DNA of 64,000 nucleotides from the NCBI GenBank assembly GCA_947044365.1, contig OX345636.1:59833537-59897536 (forward strand), in the 5' to 3' direction. Shown here piece after piece: positions 14,404-26,400 of the stretch. The translations under genes and the position numbers were made by a program. The stretch comes from Petrosia ficiformis (taxonomy: Eukaryota; Porifera; Demospongiae; Haplosclerida; Petrosiidae). Each line of letters opens with the position of its first letter. Position 1 is the stretch's first letter. The notes under the pieces are model-generated. The model did no database searches and was not told where the DNA came from. It saw only the letters and a program-made list of their open reading frames with translations.

Positions 14404-17400
14404 CGAACCCGTGGGAAAGCAATCATAGGGATGGCCCTACGGGCCATAATAAACCTATAAAATTTTTTCAAAATCTCACTCATTTAGTGTCATGGGAATT
14501 CATCAATTAATTGACATTATTCTGGACTATTACATTCTTGTTTGTATCACAGTTTCCCCAGATGCTTCCTCATTTTATCAATATAATTATCAGCCATGCA
14601 AGACTATTATATACTATATACATTTAGTATGTATACAAGTACATCAGTATTTTTGATAAGCTTATATGGCGCACCATTGGCCCAAAGAGCTTCTTATTTG
14701 GCACTGCACAGTTCTCTATTTGGGCCAGTGGTGCAGTTAATTATGATTATATTGTCAGTAACATCATTAACTCTTTGTTACTTGGCTCAAGATGTATTCT
14801 CAATGGCACACACACTAACCATTGTTGAGCCAATTTGGCCCATGCTTCAAAACTTATCAAAAACTCTGAAGTACATGCGTATGTATTAATTTACAGCCTA
14901 TAAAGGAATTAGTCTCAATGTAAGTACTCTCTGTCTTTTACCATTTTGGTGACATAATCCTTTCCAAATATATTGGATAAACACTTCATGAGATTCATGA
15001 AGAAAAATGACCTTCTTAGTTTCCATGCATGACTTAAAACTTTTAAAAGAAGTTTATATTTCATTCCACCATATAAACATTATGTGTAGGTAGTATTTTA
15101 ATACAGACATGTTTATATACACATAAAAAACAGTTATAAATGTCTCGTTATGGTGTATATGTGGGTAACATGTACAGTAGCCCTCAATAAAATGTTCACG
15201 TAGCATTGTTGTAGTACACAAGTAGTACTCTACACTCCATAAAACACTGAAAGAGCATATTATTATGCATACTACACTTAATAAAATAATGAACAGCAGT
15301 GACATTTGAGCTCCACCTTCTACTACTAACTAACTAACCTTTCTTTACCTCTACATATACATGTATAACTCTCCCATTTTATATAACTAGAGTCTGTAAC
15401 TTACATGTACTTTGCTGGAAAGAAGAGTTGTTAAGAAAGCTACACATGTATAGATGTTAAATGTATATATGATGCACTATCAGCAGGAACATTTATAGCA
15501 AGGCGGGAGCTTAAAAGTTTAGTAGTCTAAAGGGCAACACCCACACCTTTGCTTATACCTGTGTAACTTCACATTTTACACAACACAGACTTCCTTAATT
15601 AGACAGGGGAGCTTCTAACAAAGTCGTAGATACCAAATACATGTATATGTACATGTACATGCTTCGTTAGTCAGAGGAAAGCAACAAAGTGAGTGTTTGA
15701 AAGAGCAGTGGTCAGTGCCAACAGTCATGAGGCTAATGTGCTATGCGTTTTACATATATGTACATATTATAATTAAAATATTGCCGTAATTAATATGGTG
15801 GAACATACTTAGTACATACGTACTTTTACAATAACACTGTGTGAACTATTTATTGAGGGCTACTTTAATACAAGAATCTGTACACATGTACGTGTCTAGT
15901 AATAACATGTAGTCTGATGGCATTGCCTCTTCACTGGTAGAAGGAAGGGTCTGGGACATATATGTACATGTATATTACCAGATTACTCAACCTCAAACCA
16001 CACTCTTATAAGCTCCACCTCACATGTAACAAATACAATGTTCAATGTACTGTAAATTGGGAGGGTATAAAACCCGGAACAGAATGAAACTGAATGTGGA
16101 ATGGAACGGAACGGAACCGAACTGGAAGTTGATAACTACATGTATTATTATATGTTTGGTAATTGAATTTAATATGTAATTTTAATATTATATCGTGTGC
16201 AAAAAAAACAACAAAGTTTGTACCTTCATTAGTGGAATATTTACCTACCAAATGTGAAGATTCTAGACTGAACAAGTGTACATGTATAAAGATGAGAGGT
16301 GAACAGCTCATTATTCTTTGTAACAATAATCAATATTGACATACAATGAAACAAAAGTAGTTACATCATATATAGTAACTTATTAAGTAACTTAACAAAT
16401 ACATGTACAGTACATAGGTAACAAAGTATCTACGTAAGTGATATATAGCAACTCATTAAGTATCACTTACAATGTACATTGTGTAAATAAATAAGTAATT
16501 ATAACGTCATACGAGTAGTCTTGTCACTGGAATCTTCACATTTGATAGGTGAATCTTCCATCAATAAAGGTACACACTTAGATGTTTTGAATAGTGGTAG
16601 TAGAGGTTGTGGTGATGAAGATGATGACAGAGAGTGATATTCATCGCTATAAATTAAAACGAGTTCAGACGTCATTCCTTTCTTTCTTCCTTGTTTGTCT
16701 TGTTGCACTTTTATACTTGTAACCAAATTTTATGTACCTTTAATAACTTACTATTCAGCCATTTTGTACAGGAAGCCAACAAAATTTAGAATTCATGATA
16801 CATGTATCTCATCCTGGATATCAAATTTGATTGACTTCCTGTACAAAATGGTGGAGTGGTTAGCAATTGTAGCTAATCATTTGATCAAAATTATTTTGTA
16901 ATAGAGTACAACTTGTCCATTTTTGTAATTTCAGTAGTTTATTAACCAATGATCTAAAGTTATTAATACTAGGGCCGGGCGATAGTGATGGCAGTCTGAC
17001 TATTAATTGTTATCGTCAGCACTATTATTGTGATAGTGATAGTCAAAATTCTCTATCACAATAGTAAACGTATGGGATTGTGCATGCACATGTGCACACT
17101 AATCACCACACCCACATTGCAACTTGTGGGAGAAGTGTATTTCCATTTGTTTTTATAACCACCCAAGCAATATAACTGTCACATGATGCCTAGCAGTGTC
17201 ACATGACATACATGTAAGTCTGTAATCTGTGATCTGCAGCCCGTGTTTTCTATCCACTGCCCACATTGCCACATGTGTAAACTCTAGGAGAAGTGTAAAT
17301 AAAATGGCATCTGATTCTACAAGTGACGTAGCTCTAGATTGTGAACTAGAAGTTCTTCCATTGGAAGGTTCTAAGCATGATGTTTAGCAGTATTTCTGTT

Positions 17401-20400
17401 TACCTGTAATAGAAGGAAATTTGCAGAACCAGTTAATCCTACATGTAGGTTGTGAATATAAAAAGAAAATCAAATATTCTGGAAATACTTCCAATATGAG
17501 ATTCCATTTACTGCTATGTCAAAATTACAGACTCCTAGTAGCAAAATAGTAAACAGAAATCTACTGAATCAAAAAAACTGTCCCTTGAATCCCATACTAC
17601 TATACCAAGATATGATAGTATTCATTGCCCAGCCCTATACACACTTACAAAGCAAGTAGCCCCACCTTAATCGATCTTCCAACCAGCTTGTAAAAGTCTG
17701 ATATACATGTACATGTATACACTTGTCCTCAGACCACTTCCTCATATGTAAAGTGAGTGGTAACACCAGACTATCTAGTAATTATACAATAACACTATAT
17801 ATATACATGTAGTATTGAGCTACTATTGAATATTCTAATAAATGAATATCTTTAGAGAGTCCAATTTATCATGTACTGTATGATACAAAGATCATGATGA
17901 TCAACTGAATAAAGAGTGTGTAACATATAAAAACAAAAGAAGGGCTAAGCAATACTGGAAATTATTTGTTGTACTTGTATTTTATAACTACACATAGTAG
18001 CCACATTCATTAGTGATAATAATTATCTTAACTAATAAGTTCTAGTGTTGCTTAGACTTCTCTCATCTAGTCTGTTCTCTTGTATTTCAATCTTCATTCA
18101 CTGGATCATCATTCTGTTTATATCAAGTTTCTGATGATCTACTTTATTATAATATTTAGTATATGATCAATGATATAACAAAACATTCACATATTATCCA
18201 TTGACTACATTACTGATATGAATGTACACTTGAATTGAGCTAATTATAAACCTGATACTATTTAAATATCATTAAAAGGACATTGTTTGTATAAATTATA
18301 ATTATATGTAAATTATGTATAATAATTGAATGGGTTAATGCAAAAGGGGCCTATCCCACATTTAATAACTTTTGAGAAAAATCAATTTTAATAAACCAAC
18401 TCAATTAATAAACCAAATTAGATCAAAAAGTGTTTACTCAGCAAAATTCAGACAAAAAAATGTTTGATTAATTATTGTGTGTCCTCCATTCTCAGCATCA
18501 GTATCTTCTGCCACTTCTTTGGACTCCAAATTGTCGTAAAAGGCATGATACGCTTGAGGGATGAAGGCCTTGATTTTCATCAAATCATCATATTTCTTAC
18601 AATTAATGAAATTATCTGAGGTATACTTCAATGACAAAACATGTACATCTTTATTTCCCTTTTTTCGATCAACATTCCAAACCTTCCATCAAGAGTGTAG
18701 CGAACCAAAACTTTGGTTGGCTCTGACTTAGAGTAGCGAAACCAAGCGATCTTTTGAAATGACAACTTCTGTTTATCAACAGTTTGCTTCCGATTGACAA
18801 AAGATTTTGAGAGCACTTTAAAATCTTTAAAGTCTTCCCTTTTCATTCTAGCTACACGAAAGGGTTTCTGCACACGTGTCCCTTCAACTAGATTAAACCA
18901 TTGCATAGGGACAAAAACTTCTGTTTCCTTCTTTTTCTTCTCTATTAAAGCAAAGTCTCGATCTGATGGTAAGTATGTATGGCCTGGGGTCAAAAACTTG
19001 TGGTCAATGGTCTCACAACACCCTTTGATTAGCAGATAAATCCAAAAGCATACAATATAAAAATTCTTATTTTGGCCAACACGAATCACTATAAGCTACC
19101 ACATGTTTCCGTGTTGTTGGTAATGACTGGAAGTAGTTCCATAAACACGAGGCTACTTCATCTGAACCACGACAGGCTACGTTTTCTGGCCACATGCACA
19201 TGTACCCATCTCCAGATCCACAATTGTGTATACCAAGGTTATAGACCCACAACTGCCTCAAATAAAAAACAAGACTTGTATGAATGTGGCGTCGGAAGAT
19301 TCTGCTGTAAATCAAACGATATGACCAACTTAGATGCAGAATTAGCTTTTGCAATCTCTGTATCTTGTTTCAAAGTCTTGAACCCTAGTTCAGCTGCAGT
19401 GTGATGTTTCTCAAGCTCTTGAATCAACTGCTGTTTCACTGTAGCATCTGAAGTATCATTGATTTGGCAGTTAAACGAATCACATGTTTTACAAGTGTCA
19501 GATCTGGGGGATCCAAACCCGAAATTAAACTGTTCACAAAAAATCTTGCAGTATGCAGGTTCAGTAACAGTCGGCCAACCCACTTCATCACATTTCTGGA
19601 GATACAGTGAATGCATTTTTTTGATATTTAATTCTGGGGAAAGATACCTTTTGTTTGGGTTGCTGGCTCGAGAGTAATGACTGGTTTGTCGTGGAAATGA
19701 CAAAATGTGTGTTTTGACACACGTCACACTATCAGAAGAAATTTTGTTCGGACGATTGTCATGTTTACCTCTCTGATCAATGGGTGGTGAACAATCTTTA
19801 ACCCTAATATTCCTTACACGCTTCACTGATATACCATGTACAGAACAAAAAGCAGTAAGACACACACTTTTTAGATCACCTCCTATTCTAACATAATAGA
19901 AATAAGTTTTTTTACGCTTACTGTCTTTACCCTTCGTGGTATACCGTCTTTTAGGTTCAGAGGAATGAATCAATCCATGTAAATAACCATTTTGAAGGTT
20001 AAAACTAGCAAGACCATTAAATTCTTCCAAAATTCTCAATTGATCACCATGACTGACAGTATGAAAACAACGCAATGAACACTTACAATTTCTTCCAGTG
20101 ACTCGAGATGGTACTGTGGTTCCATTAGAATTTACGTATTCCTTGCCAGCATTGCGTAAACACTTTCGTTTGCTTCTTTTCCACTCTTGAGGCTTGCGAA
20201 TCCTTTTCCTTGACTTTATCTTACGTTGAATAACATCACTATTGGTTGAACTTTCTTCTGATACATTAGAAAACGAATCATTATCGGTTGATTGATCAGA
20301 AAACTGCTCTTCATCTACCTCCATTTTTGAAACCATGTGCTTATTGGATAACGTGTACCGTAAGTTTCAATTAATTAGAAAAAAAATTTTTAATAAAATT

Positions 20401-23400
20401 TGAAAAATGAAAAATAATTGAGGATTCGCTAATTGCTTCACTCTCAAATTCGAAAAACAGATGCGTTGATTCGTCTACTTCATGTTTCTTTTAAAAAAGC
20501 ATTTTGCCTGGAAATGAGGGTTAGGCCCCTTTTGCACTGACCCCTTCAATTATCTCTTGGTAGAGATGTTTACATGTTAGTTTTCATAAACTCATCTTTA
20601 GGAATTTACTGTCACAAACTTATTATATTTAGGAATCTATTATTAAATTATATTCATAATATTTTATACATAAGTATGTACATGTAAATATACTGTATAA
20701 TTATAATATAGATAATAAGTGTGATTATATTTTACATATATTTATAATCACACTTATAATTGTTTCATTACATGTCATTATTTACAGAATGGAGATACAG
20801 CTCTGGATTTAGCAAAAAAATTTGAAAAGGAGGAATGTGTGCAATTACTAGAAGAGGCTATGGTGTGTAAAATTATGTAATTTTCATTACTTGTCATTAC
20901 ATGAATGTATACTTTTATATATACATCATTACACTATACTATCAGTGTAGTGTAATCAGTTTTAATATCCAAATGGTACAAGTAGTGGCGCTTTTACGAT
21001 GCAAGCAAAAATTGCAAGTTAGTTAATTATTTGTGAACAGCATGGTAAATTAATGATTGTCACACCTTGCACATGCAGAAGCAATGAGTGAGTGGATAGA
21101 ATATAGTAATCAGTTTTATATTTATTTGTGTCTTATTTCTGTGGTTAAAGTAATTTTTAACATCTTGCTTTTATGGAATTCAAAGCTCTCAAGCCACAAA
21201 TATACAAGTTAATCCGCCGCCACATGATTGTTTTATGTGAATAAATATTGAGAGTATACACTCATATTCAATAATAGATAGAACACAGAAGGAAGCGATA
21301 AATATTGCTATACCATTCAAAATACCCTAGTGAGAACTCCGTATACTACTTGTACATGTATTATGAGTACAATATTTATATATTCCTAATCATATGATCT
21401 AAACCTACTCATATTTGTATAGTGATTATGTTTATTATTAGTACATTAAAAAGTCTGATTCTGTTACTAGTATTGAGATTTGGTAATTATTTCTTTTTAG
21501 AAGAATCAAAAAGTTGATAAGCATTTGGATAAACCTGGTAAGTAAATATGATATTGTTTTATTGATTACATGTATATACACATTTACATGTAGATTGTAT
21601 TATTAGCTATTGTTGTAATGGTTATCAGGTCTGGTCTTCGGTTGGGTTGTGTCAAGCACTTTCTGGGTTTAAGCACAGTTTATGAAGTTCTTTAATTCAA
21701 GCGCTTCAAAGTCCTTTGTCAATTTAAGCACAAGCTCTTGTGTTTGTGCTGAAGCACAAGTATTAATTGTATGTGTTTGTGCTGAAGTCTTTTATAGTTA
21801 CATGTACATGTATATTCTGCAAATATTCATATTTACCACTTTCCCTTGCAACTAAAAGAGTATACATACTAAGCACATGCAGAAATGTTAGTGCATGTAC
21901 TTGTACTTGTGCTTGTGCTTGTACTTGTACTGCTTGTGCTTGTGCTTGTACATGTGCTTGTGCTTGTACATGTGCTTGTACTTGTATTTGTGCTTGTGCT
22001 TGTACTTGTACTTGTACTTGTATTTGTGCTTGTGCTTGTGCTTGTGCTTGTACTTGTGCTTGTGCTTGTGCTTGTACTTGTGCTTGTACTTGTATTTGTG
22101 CTTGTGCTTGTGCTTGTGCTTGTACTTGTACTTGTGCTTGTACTTGTGTTTGTACTTGTATTTGTGCTTGTGCTTGTACTTGTATTTGTGCTTGTGCTTG
22201 TGCTTGTGCTTGTGCTTGTGCTTGTACTTGTGCTTGTACTTGTATTTGTGCTTGTACTTGTACTTGTACTTGTACTTGTACTTGTGCTTGTGCTTGTGCT
22301 TGCACTTGTATTTGTGCTTATGCTTGTGCTTGTACTTGTGCTTGTGCTTGTACTTGTACTTGTACTTGTATTTGTGCTTGTACTTGTACTTGTACTTGTG
22401 CTTGTGCTTGTGCTTGCACTTGTATTTGTGCTTATGCTTGTGCTTGTACTTGTGCTTGTGCTTGTACTTGTGCTTGTACTTGTGCTTGTACTTGTATTTG
22501 TACTTGTGCTTGTGCTTGACGTAATTTAAAAGTGCTTGCACTTGTACTTAAGCACTTTTCCAAAGGGCTTCACACAACCCTGGTCTTAGAGTGGGCAACC
22601 TGGGGATTTACCCAGGATCCCCAACATACCACAGAAAGAATGGGCCTGGAATGGATCGTTTTGTAATTTACAAACGACTAATCACTCCTTGTCTAGATAA
22701 TAAATTGATTTAACAACAGTATTCAATTGATTTTAAAGCATAAAAATCTGATTTCTGTAGTATAACATCATACTCACATAATAACAAGTTAACCCTTTGA
22801 GCGCGATGCGCATATATATATGCGCAACTTTCCCTTTAATTAACCCTTCATCTGCGTTTGCAATTATTCCCGTTTGTGGGCGTGGTGCGAATGAAATTTG
22901 TAGATATTTTCTGATTGATTTTATAGTATGAAATCATGGAATATAAAGAAACTGACACGCACACAGCATAAAGAAGATGTTTATTTAGTTTAATGGAGCC
23001 CAAAAATCGAAGCTACATGTCTAACAAAAGCGATAAAGAGACGCTAATTGTGGGCGTTGCCCACTGACTACTACACTTTCAAACACTCGCCTTGCTGCTT
23101 TTTTGTAGCTAACGAAGTATGTTTTTGATATCTACAGCTTTCTTAGATGGTCTTCTGTCTACCTAAGTCAGTTAAAAGTCACTGCTGTTTAAAATGCAGA
23201 AGTTATGCAGGCGAGTATAGAGGTGGGCGTTGCCCGTGGAAGTACTATATTTTCAAGCGCTCGTCTTACTCTCTTCCTGGTGATAACGAAGCATAAATTT
23301 AACATCAATGGCTTGCTTAACAACTCTTCTTTACAGCAAAGTAAGTTAGAATCTTGAGTCTTGTAAAATGTGAGAGTTATAGAGCTGCAAGTAATTAGAT

Positions 23401-26400
23401 ATTAATTACTCCGCCCACTTGCAGCTTGGGCGCATTAAAGCGCCTCCAGCAGTATAATTAGTAGTGGGTGGGGCGCCTTAAAGCGCCTACAGCAGATGAA
23501 GGGTTAAACGCGATGCGCATATATATATGCGCATAATGTTTAGCGACTTCAAACAAGCCTTAAAATATTTTAGAACTGTTTCAAACTTTCCATACATCTG
23601 TATCTGGCTTATAACTAAGTACCTACCAAGTTTAAACAACTGTGTTACTTCCATGAAAGACTGTGAGCAGACAGACTCGACGAAGGAGACGGTCGACGCC
23701 CACTTTTCTAGAAAGTGAACGCTTGTCCTGACTTACCTGCTGGGAATAGCTAGCTATAACTTACACTATAGCTGGAGGAGACATCTAGCTTCTGTAGAAT
23801 CACTTCATTTGGGGCGTGCATACAACTGTGTAGATACAAAAGCCAAATCTCGAGCTACAACAAAAAGGGTAAAAATCACGAAGGAATTGAGAGGAAGCCA
23901 TCTGATAATGTTGTGGGTTTTTTAATGAAAACTTCCTGTTCTATAAATAGATTTCATTTATTTATAGAATTTATAGCAATCAATACAATACAGAGCTAAC
24001 AAAGCTTATGAATAAGTCATTATTACACCATCCGCGTTTAGTGCATAGTAATATTAATAAACTAACGCGTTCAAAGGGTTAATTAAGGACATAATAATTA
24101 TAATAAGTGACCACACCATCATGAATAAATTATTATCTAGGATCATTACTACTATTGTAGTCTTGTGTAGCCAAGCACTGCAACTCTACGAGTGACTCCC
24201 TGAGTCTTGTCACATGACTCTTGACATTATTCTGATTTTTCAAAATACAGATAATCAACGTAACATTTGCATGGTTGGAACAGTCTCCCGTTACCTTCAA
24301 TACAACCCACATTACTTGAGTAGGTGTTTAAAATGGCAAAGCAGCAAAAAAGAAAATTATATAGGCATGTCTTTAAACACGCGTCTTACACTAAATATTA
24401 TTATCTATAGCTCAAGAGTTAGTTGACTAATAGCTAAGATATTATACTACATAGATAATGAAATTCCTGAGAGAAGCACAGTTTGTCTGGAAGCTCTATT
24501 TGAACTAATTATGTTTTCTTTAATTTTATTGTTTATCTATACAGTATAATAACTTATCTATTTGTCCACTAACTCTTGGATTATAGATAATCATGTCTAT
24601 GAATTATTGCTGCTTCTCCATTTTAAACATCTACTCAAGTTAAGTGGGTTGCACCTAAGGACTACTGATATATCTCTGATCAAACACTATCCATACAGTG
24701 TATTAGACCATCTCTTGATCATAGAGAGGAGGGGCTTGCTACACAAGACTAGCGTTCAAAATATGCAAATATTTCTGTCCCAGACCAATAAATAATCCCT
24801 TAAAGTTTTAAGTTTTATAGTTTGTATTAATACATGTATATTAGTTATATTAGGTGTTTTGGTTGTATGAATTGTATTGTAATACTGATTTTTTTAAAAC
24901 TTTTTTTTCCATTTGCAGACATTAATCGAAAAGTAGCCATGCAGAAGAAGCCTGAAGCAGTGCCAGGTACTAAATACACTTCCAATGTTTTCATAGTAAA
25001 TAAGTACAATATCTTATACATTGTACATAGCTACATTTAGAAAAGTTACCAAGGATAGCAAAACAGGTGTTTGTCAAAATAAAGGGGAGCAAACCCCTCA
25101 TCTGTTTACATAAGCACATGCCCAACTAGGGAGGTCTGGTGACAGGGTTCCTCAGGAAATTTTTATATTACAATCTCTGAGATCACTTTTGGTTGCATAT
25201 TCAGACTAATGTTTGACCTCAAAAGATTGCAATTTAATAATTTGTTGTGAAACTCTACTAGTAATTTATTAATAGTACAATACTATATTATTTGTAATTC
25301 AGACATAGTAGTTACCATTCTAATAGTTAATTAAGAGCATAATATAATAAATCACCACACCTGTTATGAATAAATAGTTGCTAGGGCAACATGTGCAAAT
25401 CTATCTGCTCAGCATACATTTATTATACTCCCTGAGGGTTTTAATGATTGTATTATTTGTATTACATGTAGTGATAAAAGTTGTAATAGTCACATGTATA
25501 TAGTTTGTATTGGTTATAAAAATTGTATTACTTGTATTTAGGGCTGGGACAAAGGTGGGAAAACAACCTTTAAAGCTTCGTCAGCAAAAACCAACAAAGG
25601 TTCGAAGGTTCGCACATGTTTTTATCAATGTTGGTCTTACCTTGATTGGCTGTAGAAAGCCTCCAAAACAGGGTTATTGCTTTATAATGAGAACTAGTGT
25701 GGTTCCTGTCAGTGTTTCTATCAAGATTAGGCACTGCTGGACTGAGAAATAAGACAAAAGCTACCAGCAACACAGCCTCAACTTTCATGGAACACGCCCA
25801 CATTATTAGCCACAAGTTTGAATTGCAGAATTGCAGAATTGCACATGCACAAACATTATGTAGGCGTGGCAGCGAAGCTTCAAAGATAGAAATGTAGCTT
25901 TGAATGGACAACCAACGAACGAAGGTTCGAACTTTCAAATCTTCATACCCAGCCCCACTTGTATTACTTGTATTATTTGTATCAGTTGTATTAGTTGTAT
26001 TACTTGTATTACTTGTATTACTTGTATTAATTGTATTACTTGTATCAGTTGTATTAGTTATATTGGTTTTATTAGTTACATGTATATTACTTGTATTACT
26101 TGTATTACTTGTATTACTTGTATTACTTGTATTAGTTGTATTACTTGTATTATTATAGATAATGAGCATTTAAAGTCATGTCTATGAATTTTTGCTTCTG
26201 CTCCATTTTAAACACCTTGTATGAACTGTGATTTATACTATATAAAGCCCGGTTTGTATGGTGGTAACCACAAGCAAGTCTCAGACAACCTAAATTTTGT
26301 GCAGTGTCATTGTGGGTATATTTCCTGCAGACAACATTTGGGGCTAATTCTGCTATGAATTAGGGGTGGGCAGCATTGGTAATTTTTTTACTGATAAATT

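Larger units (their letters stand above)
25380..26155 (+). repeat. Intron segmental duplication, copy 1
   Basis: Starts CTAGGGCAACATGTGCAAAT, contains the 419-bp MITE and ends in the (CTTGTATTA)n tract. The second copy is at 28349-29030. Confidence 0.8.

Noticed and set aside
14395..14420. GTTCGAACC as a tRNA B-box, also at 47563
   Set aside because: No A-box or cloverleaf arms at the right spacing; it is part of a dispersed repeat.
21763..22541. Long open frames on both strands (for example Gln-Ala-Val, Cys-Thr, Lys-His-Tyr repeats)
   Set aside because: They are the automatic result of a hexanucleotide satellite with no stop in any frame; no flanking gene structure.
25570..26169. 199-codon minus-strand frame with Asn-Thr-Ser repeats, also present at 28518-29099
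   Set aside because: Both copies lie in a duplicated MITE plus 9-bp microsatellite; the similarity comes from DNA duplication, not from protein selection.
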